NCBI GenBank assembly: GCA_945867815.1
Contig: CAMBIX010000001.1
Location: 62,001 to 126,000, forward strand
DNA: 64,000 nt
Reading direction: 5' to 3'
Source: an uncultured Veillonellaceae bacterium
GTDB taxonomy: Bacteria; Bacillota; Negativicutes; Veillonellales; Veillonellaceae
Within the stretch, counting starts at the first letter, position 1; every line of letters starts with the position of its first letter. Positions 17,301 to 26,512 of this stretch are shown here, piece by piece. The notes under the pieces were generated by a model. That model searched no databases. It was given only the letters and a program-made list of their open reading frames with translations, and had not been told where the DNA came from. The position numbers and the translations under genes are program-made.

Positions 17301-18383
17301 ATGAAAATGCCATCCATTAATATCGCGTTCAAAGAAAAAGGCATCAGTGCCGTCGAACGCAGCGAACGCGGTATTGTCCTTCTGATTCTGAAAGAAGAGA
17401 CACTGCCGTCCCAGACGGAAGTGAACCTGTACACGGCAGATGACATTCCCAAAGAACTCTCAGACAGCAACCGTGAGCAGCTGGAACTGACCCTTCGCGG
17501 CTACGTGAACAGTCCGAAGAAGGTCATCGCCGAAATCATCAGCAAGGATGCAGAAGATTATACCGATGTCCTCAAGGCCATCGAGAACAAGCGCTTCGAT
17601 TACCTAGTCATCCCGGACATCGAAGAAAACCACATCGACACTATCGCGACCTGGATCAAGGGGATGCGGACGAATAAGAATAAGCGCATCAAGGCCGTCC
17701 TGCCGGACTGCACGGCGGATACGGAAGGAGTCATCAACTTCGTCAATCAAGTCATCCGTACGAAAACGAAGACCTACACGACGGCCCAGTACTGCGGGCG
17801 CATCGCGGGCATCATCGCAGGAACGCCGATGACCATTGCCTGTACGTATGCGCCGCTGCCGGAAGTCATCGGCTGTGACGTCTGGACGAAGGAAGAAATG
17901 GATACCATGACGGATGCCGGCAAGCTGTTCTTTTTCTTTGACGGGGAAAAGGTCAAGCTGGGCCGCGGAATCAACTCCCTGGTCACGACAATCCAGGGAA
18001 AAGGCGTATCGTTCCAGAAAATCAAGCTCGTCGATTTAATGGACATGATGTATGACGATATCCGCACCACAGCCCAGGATCATTACCTTGGCAAGTATGC
18101 CAACAGCTATGCCAACCGATGCCTCCTGGTGACGGCTATCCAGGGGTATCTTGACCAGCTGGCCCAGGAGGGCCTGCTGGAACAGGGGCAGAACACGGCT
18201 TATATCGATGTGGAATCCACGAAGATTTGGCTGGCATCCAATGGCAAATATACGAAAGAGGAACTGGCGGACATGTCGGAAATGGACATCAAGCTGGCCA
18301 ACATCGGCAGCAATGTCTTCATCGCCGTAGATGCTTCACTCCTGGATGCCATGGAAGATGTCACGATTGCCGTCAATATCTAA
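17301..18383 (+). CDS. Contractile tail sheath (XkdK-like)
   Basis: A 360-residue sheath protein. It has the N-terminal PSINIAFKEKGISAVERSERG, the ANTE-like VRTKTKTYTTAQYCGRIAGI region, and the C-terminal domain INSLVTTIQGKGVSFQKIK followed by YLGKYANSYANRCLLVTAI. Its presence shows the phage has a contractile tail. It is preceded by AAAGGAGACGTAACCC. Confidence 0.92.
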   Translation: MKMPSINIAFKEKGISAVERSERGIVLLILKEETLPSQTEVNLYTADDIPKELSDSNREQLELTLRGYVNSPKKVIAEIISKDAEDYTDVLKAIENKRFDYLVIPDIEENHIDTIATWIKGMRTNKNKRIKAVLPDCTADTEGVINFVNQVIRTKTKTYTTAQYCGRIAGIIAGTPMTIACTYAPLPEVIGCDVWTKEEMDTMTDAGKLFFFFDGEKVKLGRGINSLVTTIQGKGVSFQKIKLVDLMDMMYDDIRTTAQDHYLGKYANSYANRCLLVTAIQGYLDQLAQEGLLEQGQNTAYIDVESTKIWLASNGKYTKEELADMSEMDIKLANIGSNVFIAVDASLLDAMEDVTIAVNI

Positions 18384-18397
18384 GGAGGTGAAGTACA

Positions 18398-18826
18398 GTG
18401 AACAGCATGGAAGCCAAACGGGTGATGAACGGAAAGTATGCCGACCTCTATATCGACGGCGACCTCATGGCCGAAGCCACGGCTTTCAAGGCCGAGGTCA
18501 CCCTGACCAAGGAAGAAGTGAAGATGCTCCGCCATGTCGGCAAGGGCTACAAGGTCACGGGCTATGACTGCAAAGGGCAGCTGAAGCTCCATAAAGTCTC
18601 GAGCTACATGATCAAGAAGATGAACGACAACATTAAGGCGGGCAAGCAGACCGTCGTGACCATCGTCTCCGTCCTAGATGACAAGGATGCCATAGGCAGC
18701 GAACGCATCGTCATCAAGGATGCGACCTTTGACAGCCTCATTCTGGCCGACTGGGAAGTGGACAAGATGGGCGAGGAAAGCTACAGCTTCACTTTCTCGG
18801 ACTGGGACCTCTTGGATTTAGCATAA
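18398..18826 (+). CDS. Tail tube protein (XkdM-like)
   Basis: A 142-residue inner tube protein. EAKRVMNGKYADLYIDGDLM, the central KMLRHVGKGYKVTGYDCKG and DATFDSLILADWEVDKMGEE follow the XkdM family. GTG 18398 has AAGGAGGTGAAGTACA upstream. The sheath-tube-chaperone order matches PBSX. Confidence 0.92.
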   Translation: MNSMEAKRVMNGKYADLYIDGDLMAEATAFKAEVTLTKEEVKMLRHVGKGYKVTGYDCKGQLKLHKVSSYMIKKMNDNIKAGKQTVVTIVSVLDDKDAIGSERIVIKDATFDSLILADWEVDKMGEESYSFTFSDWDLLDLA

Positions 18827-18839
18827 GGAGAACAAGCAC

Positions 18840-19426
18840 ATGAATATGGTAGACCGACTGCTGAAAGCAGATGTAGTGAACAAGCTGGCCGAACGGCCTG
18901 AAAAGAAAGTGAAGATGGAACGGCTCTCGAAGTTGTTCGGATTCGATTTTATCATCACGCTCCGGGCTATCGACCCAGAACGCTACGCCGATATCCAGAA
19001 GATGGCCGTGGACTTCACCAACGGCAGCGCCGATAACATCGACATTTATCAGATGCAGACCCAGACGCTCCTGGCGGGGATTGCCGACCCGGACCTCAAG
19101 AACAAGGATCTGCTGGAAAAATTCGGGGCCGTACTTCCTGGTGACATCATCCGCAAGCTCTTCCTGGCAGGTGAGATTGCTGATCTCACAGCGCAGATCA
19201 CAGAACTCAACGGCTATACGACCCAGGAAAAGGCGGACAAAGCCGTAAAAAACTGATCCGGACCGATGGCGAAGTGCAGGCAATGTATCTCCTGTTCCGG
19301 GAGCATCACCTGCTGCCGTCAGCGGTCATGAAACTGGGATACGGCGAACGGCAGGTGCTGTATGCTTTCATCCGCTATGAGATGGAAGAACGCGATAAAA
19401 AAGTATCTTCAGCATTATCGGATTAA
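18840..19426 (+). CDS. Tail assembly chaperone (XkdN-like) with -1 frameshift extension
   Basis: The zero-frame product (18840-19256, 138 residues) is XkdN-like: helical, KLFGFDFIITLRAIDPERY near residue 45. The classic slippery heptamer A AAA AAC (19247-19253) sits directly before the UGA stop. After a -1 slip the frame continues LIRTDGEVQAMYLLF to a TAA at 19424-19426, adding about 57 residues. Two-product chaperones of this kind (lambda G/GT) load the tape measure protein, which is the next phage gene. I infer programmed frameshifting; it is not demonstrated here. Confidence 0.85.
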
Positions 19427-19456
19427 CTGCTGAAAATACGGCTATCTGCCATAAAG

Positions 19457-20152
19457 TCATAAGGCAGGCTCAAGCCACTTAGATATTTCATAGACGAAGT
19501 CGCTTTTTTTCTTGCATTGTGGGTGGCCGACACGTAGTACATGAAAGGTTTGATTGCCCAGGGTGGAAATGGCTTCCTGCCAGGGCATTTTTCTTTTCCC
19601 AATGTCTTTAAAACCGTTGTAATGAATATTATAACGGTCAAAAACGTTAGGGATGTAATCGTCATAATACCAAGATGTATAAAAAATGATATGAGTAGGA
19701 TGTATTACCTTTAATTCCTGCTGAAGGACTTTTAGGTTTAGGATACAGTTGGATTTTACAAAATCTGAGGTAGTATCCTTTCCTCCGGAATTGTTGCATT
19801 TGACAATATTGGTAAATGCGATGTGTTCTATAGAATCGTCACCGAATATTCTCTGAGTGATAGCACGAGTATAGCTCCAATATGGCCAGCTTTTGTTCCA
19901 CAGAGATTCACGGGTATATTGAAAGGGATTGCGGAAGCCGTCTTCAATCGTGCCGGGATTGTTTCTGGCATTTTTACCGACAAATAGAATTCTCTTGGAA
20001 GTTTTATTAAAATCGGAACCTACGCACCAGCAGCCAATCGGTAAGGATAAATGTTCTTTCTTGTGACATTCTTCACAGATTTTGCAAGTACCAAGCTCCA
20101 TATGGTGATATCGTTCAGCTAATCTTTTTTCTGTTTCATTGAAATAGCGCAT
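19457..20152 (-). CDS. Uracil-DNA-glycosylase-like moron gene
   Basis: A 231-residue protein on the minus strand between the chaperone and tape measure genes, more AT-rich than its neighbours. Motifs resemble the UDG superfamily: ILFVGKNARNNPG (loop A), AFTNIVKCNNSG (the TN..KC block) and VLRVGHPQ (HP loop). The N-terminus has a CKICEECH cluster plus CWC, which could bind zinc or an iron-sulphur centre. AATTCCTCC on the plus strand is its ribosome site and an AT-rich promoter-like stretch follows (~20165-20215), so it is expressed independently of the tail operon. It may act as a defence or DNA-repair moron; substrate unknown. Confidence 0.6.
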   Translation of the reverse strand: MRYFNETEKRLAERYHHMELGTCKICEECHKKEHLSLPIGCWCVGSDFNKTSKRILFVGKNARNNPGTIEDGFRNPFQYTRESLWNKSWPYWSYTRAITQRIFGDDSIEHIAFTNIVKCNNSGGKDTTSDFVKSNCILNLKVLQQELKVIHPTHIIFYTSWYYDDYIPNVFDRYNIHYNGFKDIGKRKMPWQEAISTLGNQTFHVLRVGHPQCKKKSDFVYEISKWLEPAL

Positions 20153-20232
20153 TGGAATTCCTCCGTAACGATAGATTTCTTTTATCTTACTATATTTTTA
20201 ATATCTGTAACAACATTGAGAGGTGAAACAGC

Positions 20233-22353
20233 ATGGCCAATAATGTCATCGATGCCGCCATCCGGCTGCGGGATTTGTTCACGCCGACCGTGCGTAGCGT
20301 CAATGCCAGCCTGGGGACCATGAAGACCCAGATGGCGGCGGCGAAACAATCGGTCAGCGGACTGTCGGACAAGCTGACGGAGCATGAGCGCATCCAGAAA
20401 CGGACGGCGAAGAGCATCGAGCAGACGGGAAGCAAGATTTCCGGCTTATCAGACAAGATGGCCCTGCTGTCAGCCCCCATCCTGGCAGCCGCAACGGCAG
20501 GCTTCAAGCTGCACAGCGACTTTGCCAACGGTATCGCCAAGATTTCGACTTTGGTCGACACGACGGTCGTTTCCATGCAGAAGGTCAGTGATGAGATTCG
20601 TGCTGTCAGCGATGAAACGGGCGCAGGTGTCGCTGATCTTTCGGAATCGGTCTACCAGGCCATTTCCGCTGGTGTCGATGCGGCCCATGCCGTGGGCTTT
20701 GTCAAAGACATGACAATTGCTGCGAAAGCCGGCTTCACCGACACGACGACTGCCGTTAACGGTGTGACCACGGTCCTCAATGCCTATGGAAAATCGGCAG
20801 AAGAAGCCACGGCGGTGACGGACCAGATGCTCCTGGCACAGAACTTCGGCAAGACATCCTTTGGCGAGATGGCCCAGTCCATGGGCAATGTCATCCCCAT
20901 TGCGGCACAGCTCAATGTCAGTACCCAGGAACTGTTCGGTTCCATCGCCGTCCTGACCAAGAACGGTATCCGGACCAGCGAGGCCATTACCGGACTCAAG
21001 GCGGCTTACAGCAACATCCTGAAGCCGTCTGCCGAAGCGGCGAAACTGGCTCAGTCCCTTGGCCTTGAGTTCAATGCGGCTCATCTGCAGAGCGTGGGCT
21101 GGGTGAAGTTCCTGGATGAAGTGAAGCGGGCGACAGGCGGCGATGCCGAACAGATGGCCCAGCTCTTTGGCTCCGTCGAGGGCCTGAACAGTATCCTGGT
21201 CCTGACGGGCAAGGGAGCCGGGGACTTCGATAAGGTCATAAACCAGATGGCCCAGTCTGCCGGCATGACCCGGGAAGCCTATGAGAAGATGCTGACCCCG
21301 TCGGAGCAGATGCAGATTGCCATGAACCAGCTGAAGAATGCCAGCATGGATTTAGCGGTGTCGTTTACGCCGTACTTCAAGGCCATGTCGATGCGCGTCA
21401 AGGAACTGGCCGCCTGGTTCCGTGCGCTTACACCGGAACAGAAAGCCCTCATTGGCCAGGTGGCTTTTGGCATCGTGACCTTCCAGCTCTTCGGCTCGAC
21501 TTTGGGCCGTATCCTGACGGTCGGCGGCAGGGCTTTTGGTACTTTCAACTCTATTGCCACGGGCATCAGCAAAGCTGGCAGTGTCTCGAAGTATCTATCG
21601 ACCCAGTTCAAAGGACTCATTCCGGTCTGCCGGGGCATTGCCATCGTGGCCAGGGGCATGGGCAGTACCTTTCTGACTGCCGGACGCATGATGATCACCA
21701 TCATCCGTGCCGTAGGCGCCGCAGCCATGGCCAATCCCATCATTATCATCATTGCCGCGATTATTGCTGCCTTGTACCTTCTGTGGAGAAACTGGGATAC
21801 GGTTTCGCAGTATATCGAACAGGCTATACAGGCTGTATCGGACGCCGTCGATGCGGGGATGAACTGGATCAGTTCTGCCTGGGACGGAGCCATGAACGGT
21901 ATCAGCGAGACGGCCTCCAGTATCTGGGAAAGCATCAAGGACACCTTTCGCAGCGGTGTGAACTGGATCATCGATCAGGTGAACGGCCTGATTTCCAGCA
22001 TCAACGGCCTGTCTATCGACATTCCGTCCCTGACGGGAGGGGCGCCGACCCATGTGGGATTTGATATCCCAAGCATCAGCCACTTTGAAAGCGGTGTCGA
22101 GAACTTTCGTGGCGGCTTTGCCGTCATCAATGAAGACCGCCGGGGCGAGCTGGTACACCTGCCCAATGGCAGTACGGTCATACCTCATGATGAAAGCATC
22201 CGCCAGGCCATGAACGCCGGCAACGGCGGCATCACCATCTGCATTGATACCATGAATGTCCGCAGCGAGCAGGACATTGACGCCATCGCTGAAAGGCTCG
22301 TCGAAAAAATCCGGCTGTACGGCATGAACCGCATGAAAGGAGCGACCCTCTGA
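20233..22353 (+). CDS. Tape measure protein
   Basis: A 706-residue tail tape measure protein setting tail length. The N-terminal TMP core (ISTLVDTTVVSMQKVSDEIR, GADLSESVYQAISAG-like helices, QNFGKTSFGEMAQSMGNVIP) is followed by hydrophobic segments, including PIIIIIAAIIAALYLLW at ~500, then Gly-rich SLTGGAPTHVGFDIPSI. The family's length range is wide; this one fits a fairly short contractile tail. GAGAGGTGAAACAGC precedes the ATG. Confidence 0.93.
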   Translation: MANNVIDAAIRLRDLFTPTVRSVNASLGTMKTQMAAAKQSVSGLSDKLTEHERIQKRTAKSIEQTGSKISGLSDKMALLSAPILAAATAGFKLHSDFANGIAKISTLVDTTVVSMQKVSDEIRAVSDETGAGVADLSESVYQAISAGVDAAHAVGFVKDMTIAAKAGFTDTTTAVNGVTTVLNAYGKSAEEATAVTDQMLLAQNFGKTSFGEMAQSMGNVIPIAAQLNVSTQELFGSIAVLTKNGIRTSEAITGLKAAYSNILKPSAEAAKLAQSLGLEFNAAHLQSVGWVKFLDEVKRATGGDAEQMAQLFGSVEGLNSILVLTGKGAGDFDKVINQMAQSAGMTREAYEKMLTPSEQMQIAMNQLKNASMDLAVSFTPYFKAMSMRVKELAAWFRALTPEQKALIGQVAFGIVTFQLFGSTLGRILTVGGRAFGTFNSIATGISKAGSVSKYLSTQFKGLIPVCRGIAIVARGMGSTFLTAGRMMITIIRAVGAAAMANPIIIIIAAIIAALYLLWRNWDTVSQYIEQAIQAVSDAVDAGMNWISSAWDGAMNGISETASSIWESIKDTFRSGVNWIIDQVNGLISSINGLSIDIPSLTGGAPTHVGFDIPSISHFESGVENFRGGFAVINEDRRGELVHLPNGSTVIPHDESIRQAMNAGNGGITICIDTMNVRSEQDIDAIAERLVEKIRLYGMNRMKGATL

Positions 22354-23087
22354 TGAGTTCTTTCTTAGCATCCCTGTTGAATGCCATCGGCCAGGCTGCG
22401 TCTTCCCTCACGATTTCACTCTTTTCTGAATCGGCAGCGGTGGTCTTTCCCGTCCTGCCTTCGGAGCTGATGGTATCTGTCAATACGAATCATGGCACGG
22501 TGAACATCAATAACTTCGGCGACTATCTTATGATGGGAAAGACGGGACTCAAGACACTGACCCTTTCCGGCTTTTTCCCGGCCCAGGATTATCCCTTTGC
22601 CATGATGGGGCTGGCACCTTATACGTACATTGCCCAACTGGAAACGATGCGTACCGGTGACAGCGTCTGTCAGCTGACGGTATCAGACACGCCACTTTCC
22701 ATGCCCTGCCTGATTTCGTCCTTCAAGTTTGGCGAAAAGGACGGCAGCGGCGATGTCTACTACGAGCTGGGCCTGACAGAGTACCGCTACGTTACGGCGC
22801 CTGAGACAGGAAAGACCGAGGCTGCTACGGGACTGAAGAAGCGGCCGGAATCGTTCTGGCCGAAGATGAAGAAGAACATCACCTATTATCCCGGGGACAG
22901 CATCGGCAACGTCATCGGCCGGGCCGTGGGGAAATCGGTGACGCTCAACAATGAGCAGTTCTCGAAGTTCCAGATCTATCGCAGCATCGTCCGTAACGGC
23001 GGTCTTTCGCCCGGGGATATCATCCGCCTGACGACGATGAACCTCAAAAGGAATGATGAAAATGTTCCAGTTACAAAGAATCGATAA
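22353..23087 (+). CDS. Baseplate/tail protein, XkdP-like
   Basis: A 244-residue protein in the XkdP position. It has the N-terminal β domain FPVLPSELMVSVNTNHGTVN to LTLSGFFPAQDYPF common to XkdP-type proteins, and a C-terminal part with ITYYPGDSIGNVIGR and GGLSPGDIIRL resembling a LysM-like fold. Thought to link the tube to the hub. It overlaps the tape measure stop and the next gene. Confidence 0.82.
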   Translation: MSSFLASLLNAIGQAASSLTISLFSESAAVVFPVLPSELMVSVNTNHGTVNINNFGDYLMMGKTGLKTLTLSGFFPAQDYPFAMMGLAPYTYIAQLETMRTGDSVCQLTVSDTPLSMPCLISSFKFGEKDGSGDVYYELGLTEYRYVTAPETGKTEAATGLKKRPESFWPKMKKNITYYPGDSIGNVIGRAVGKSVTLNNEQFSKFQIYRSIVRNGGLSPGDIIRLTTMNLKRNDENVPVTKNR

Positions 23088-24582
23088 GCAAACCAATACC
23101 GATGCCGCCCAGACGGAAGGAGAGAAAAAGCCGGAAAATACAGACCTTACGGGCTGGCTGATTTCCGCGACCTGGTCCGGCGATGTCGAGCAGGCCGGCC
23201 GCAGGCTGGAATTCGACCTGGCCTATACGACGCGGGATAAAGCCTGGCAGAATCCGGAACTGGAACTGGGGGACGAGGTGCTGTTTATCCACATTGACGA
23301 TAAGACGCAGCAGACTGTCCACCTGTTCCAGGGACGTATTTTTGGCCGCAGCCGGGAGAGCGGCTCTTCCGTAATGCATTTTACAGCCTTTGACAATATC
23401 GTCTATCTGGCCAAGTCCCGCATAACCAAGAAGTACACGAACGTCACAGTGGCCGACGCCATCCGCCAGACCATCAATGACTTTTCTATTCCGGCCGGGA
23501 CTATGCCGGATCTGTCCGTCATCTGCAATTTCATCGCCGATGATATCTCCGCTACGGAAGCCATCAAGCAGGCGCTCTCCTATCAGTCCGCACAGGATGG
23601 CAAGGGATACCATATCTACATGACCGAAGGGAGGCTCAACGTGGTCTGCATGAACGACCAGGTGGTGAAAGATTTCCTGATCAGCGATGTGACAAATCTG
23701 ACCGGCGCTTCCGTGTCGGAGTCGGTCGAAGACATGATTTCTAAGGTCATCGTCGTCGACAGTGCCGGACAGACGAAAGGCGAATTGCCCAATCAGACGG
23801 ATATCGACCGCTTCGGTCTCATCCAAGCCATTTGCAAAGCGGACCCGAAGCAGGACGATGCCTCGCAGGCAAGGGCCATGCTGAAGACCGTCGCCCATGA
23901 CATGTCCATCCGGGCTATCGGTCATATCCAGTGCATCGCCGGCTTTTCTGTCTCGGTCCAGGAAGAACAGCTCAAGGGCCAGTTCTTCATCAAGTCGGAC
24001 AGCCATAAAATCGAAGGCAGCAAGCACCTGATGGAGCTACATCTGGCATTCAATAAACTGCTGGATGAGCAGAAACAGGAACTGGACAGTACATCGTACA
24101 ATGCCAACCCGGACTATGTGCCGCCAGCGGAAACGAAATCGACATCTTCTGTTTCTGCAGGTGGCGCTGTGGCTGGCAGCAGTGTGGTCGATGCGTGCAT
24201 GGCCAATTTCGAGGGTACCGTTTCTCCCTATGGCTCAGAAGGCTGTGTCGACCGGGCGACCATCGCTGCGGCGGGCTATTCCCCTTTCGCAGCGCAGGAA
24301 TATAACAATGGCGTGAAAGGCTGCGACCAGCTCCGGGCCGATGCCGAAGCGCAGGGGCTGGCTATCCCTTATGACCCGTCGCAGCTCGAAAAGGGCGACA
24401 TCATCATGTACAACCGCTACAGCAAGCCGGATCCGAACTGGCATGTCGTCGTCTATGACGGGAGCGACGGCTGCTGGGGCAACAGCTCCAATGTCTATGG
24501 CTGTTTTCATCACTACGAAGGCAGCATCGATATGGGAAGCGACTATTATCCGGCAACGATTATCAAGACCTCAAGGGGGTGA
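23056..24582 (+). CDS. Baseplate hub (XkdQ-like) with C-terminal NlpC/P60-type hydrolase
   Basis: About 508 residues. Residues ~30-350 match the XkdQ/gpD-like hub (TGWLISATWSGDVEQAGRRL, LFQGRIFGRSRESG). A Ser/Ala/Gly linker (~365-385) leads to a peptidoglycan-hydrolase-like domain: YGSEGCVDRATIAA (candidate catalytic Cys), LEKGDIIMYNRY, NWHVVVYDGSDG (candidate His). It probably opens the cell wall during injection. The start overlaps XkdP by ~30 bases. Confidence 0.85.
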   Translation: MKMFQLQRIDKQTNTDAAQTEGEKKPENTDLTGWLISATWSGDVEQAGRRLEFDLAYTTRDKAWQNPELELGDEVLFIHIDDKTQQTVHLFQGRIFGRSRESGSSVMHFTAFDNIVYLAKSRITKKYTNVTVADAIRQTINDFSIPAGTMPDLSVICNFIADDISATEAIKQALSYQSAQDGKGYHIYMTEGRLNVVCMNDQVVKDFLISDVTNLTGASVSESVEDMISKVIVVDSAGQTKGELPNQTDIDRFGLIQAICKADPKQDDASQARAMLKTVAHDMSIRAIGHIQCIAGFSVSVQEEQLKGQFFIKSDSHKIEGSKHLMELHLAFNKLLDEQKQELDSTSYNANPDYVPPAETKSTSSVSAGGAVAGSSVVDACMANFEGTVSPYGSEGCVDRATIAAAGYSPFAAQEYNNGVKGCDQLRADAEAQGLAIPYDPSQLEKGDIIMYNRYSKPDPNWHVVVYDGSDGCWGNSSNVYGCFHHYEGSIDMGSDYYPATIIKTSRG

Positions 24583-24586
24583 GCGT

Positions 24587-25006
24587 GTGCAGAAAAATCC
24601 GTATATCAGCCTGCTGAATCTGATGGAGCAGGTCAGCCGCAGCAGCAACAGCCCGGACATTCAAATCGGGCAGATCCTTGCTTCGCCGCCAGATATCAAG
24701 GTCCGCTACAATGGCATCATTTTGACCAAAGAGGAGCTGTGGATTTCCCATTATCTCCTGGCAGGTTATGGCCGCACAGCTAAAGGGCATCTGGTATCGG
24801 CGACACAGAATCGTGCCGGCGGCAGCGGTGATGCGGCTTACCAGTCCCATAATCATGATATCGATAATGACTACACCGATTCCGTCATCTATACGGATAC
24901 ACTAAAGCCCGGCATGTACGTGTCCATCATGCCCATGCTCATCAACGACCGGATTCAGCAGTACATTATTTTGGATGAGATTGTGAGGATTGATGGCCAT
25001 GGCTGA
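24587..25006 (+). CDS. DUF2577 baseplate protein (XkdR-like)
   Basis: A 139-residue DUF2577 protein: NPYISLLNLMEQVSRSSN at the start and IQIGQILASPPDIKVRYNGI, typical of XkdR. GTG 24587 after AAGGGGGTGAGC is preferred; the longer open frame upstream overlaps the hub gene and lacks a ribosome site. Confidence 0.87.
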   Translation: MQKNPYISLLNLMEQVSRSSNSPDIQIGQILASPPDIKVRYNGIILTKEELWISHYLLAGYGRTAKGHLVSATQNRAGGSGDAAYQSHNHDIDNDYTDSVIYTDTLKPGMYVSIMPMLINDRIQQYIILDEIVRIDGHG

Positions 25007-25448
25007 TCCTTTTGTAGCAATGAACAGCATCCAGGCAGCGAACCGGAATGAGTCGCTGCCTCTTTTCGTAGAATACGGCTATGACTTTGATAAGCAGTGC
25101 TTCCGCTACGATGAAAAAGGCCAGAACCTGATGGTGACAGAAAATGAAGCCCTCAAGGTCTGGATTTATAAGGCAATCCTCACCGAGCGGTATCGCTACT
25201 TGGCGTATGATGACAGCTATGGCATTACCATCGAGCCGTATCAGGGGAGAGCGCCAAACAGCCAGTATACGGCAGACCGGATTTGCCAGAATATCCGTGA
25301 GGGATTGATGGTGAATCCGTACATTGCCCGCATTAACCATGTCGAGGTGGAGAAGCGGGAACGGGATGATTTGGCCATTACGGTTGACGTCACTTCCATT
25401 TACAGTGACGAATCATTGACCGTGACGGCAGGAAGGAGCGAGGCATGA
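24993..25448 (+). CDS. DUF2634 baseplate protein (XkdS/gp25-like)
   Basis: About 151 residues of DUF2634: LKVWIYKAILTERYRYLAY, followed by YGITIEPYQGR and SIYSDESLTV. gp25-like wedge proteins start sheath assembly at the baseplate. The ATG at 24993 (or 24999) lies inside the previous gene; the stop overlaps baseplate J. Confidence 0.87.
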   Translation: MAMADPFVAMNSIQAANRNESLPLFVEYGYDFDKQCFRYDEKGQNLMVTENEALKVWIYKAILTERYRYLAYDDSYGITIEPYQGRAPNSQYTADRICQNIREGLMVNPYIARINHVEVEKRERDDLAITVDVTSIYSDESLTVTAGRSEA

Positions 25449-26512
25449 GCAATTTATTTGATGCACAGACCAAAGATGTGATTGAGAGCCGCATGGCCCA
25501 GACCCTGCACACCATTACGGAAAAAGAGCAAAGTACCATGGAAGGCACCTTTGCCCGCGACCTGATCGACGCCAATGCTGTGGAATTTGAGAGCAGCTAT
25601 GCCGAGATGGCCATGTTGCGCGACGCGGCCTTTGCCGAAACGTCCTGGGGCGACTACCTGACGCTGCGGGCAGCGGAATTTGGCGTCGATCGCAAGAAAG
25701 CCGTCAAGGCCAAAGGAGAAGTCACGGTGACGGGGATGGCAGGAGCCTACATCATTCGCAGCAGTCTCTTCCAGACAAAAGACGGCCAGCGATTTTATAC
25801 CCTGGAGTCGGCCACCATTCCTGCCGATGCCGCTGAGGTTACGATTCCCGTGGAAGCCGCCGATGCCGGGGCGAGTGGCAATGTGGCCGAAGGAACGATT
25901 ACAGAAATCCCCTATTCCATCCCGAATATCTCGGCAGTCGTTAACCATAAGAAATGCACCGATGGGGCGGATGAAGAAACGGATGACGCACTCCTTGCCC
26001 GGCTCCTGTTCCGGGTGCGCCAGCCTATCACCTCGGGCAATGCCAATCATTATCGTGACTGGGCCATGTCTGTCGATGGCGTCGGGAACTGCAAAGTCAT
26101 CCCGCTCTGGCAGGGCAATGGCACGGTGAAGGTCATCATCGTCACGGCAGAGAATGAATCGGCATCGGCTGAACTGATCCAGGAGGTCTATGACTACCTC
26201 GAAAGCCAGCGGCCTATCGGTGCGACCGTGACCGTCGTTTCGCCGGCGCCATTATCCATCGATTTGACGGCAGATGTCTATGGCACAGCCAGCCCCGATG
26301 CCGTAAAGGCAGCCATGACAGCCTATCTCAAGCAGACGGGCTTCACGCTTTCCTATGTCAGCCTGGCCCAGATGGGGAAACTTCTTCTTTCCATCAGCGG
26401 CATTACGGATTATAAGGATTTGAAGCTTAATGGGAAAGCGGCCAACGTGGAACTGACGAACGAGCAGATCCCCGTGGCAGGGAAGGTGGTGCTGAACCTT
26501 GTCAGCCAATGA
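25445..26512 (+). CDS. Baseplate J protein (XkdT-like)
   Basis: A 355-residue baseplate J/gp47-like wedge protein: DAAFAETSWGDYLTLRAAEFG, VEAADAGASGNVAEGTIT, and DDALLARLLFRVRQPITSGN followed by the C-terminal SISGITDYKDLKLNG. It is the conserved core component of contractile baseplates. It overlaps both neighbours. Confidence 0.93.
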   Translation: MSNLFDAQTKDVIESRMAQTLHTITEKEQSTMEGTFARDLIDANAVEFESSYAEMAMLRDAAFAETSWGDYLTLRAAEFGVDRKKAVKAKGEVTVTGMAGAYIIRSSLFQTKDGQRFYTLESATIPADAAEVTIPVEAADAGASGNVAEGTITEIPYSIPNISAVVNHKKCTDGADEETDDALLARLLFRVRQPITSGNANHYRDWAMSVDGVGNCKVIPLWQGNGTVKVIIVTAENESASAELIQEVYDYLESQRPIGATVTVVSPAPLSIDLTADVYGTASPDAVKAAMTAYLKQTGFTLSYVSLAQMGKLLLSISGITDYKDLKLNGKAANVELTNEQIPVAGKVVLNLVSQ

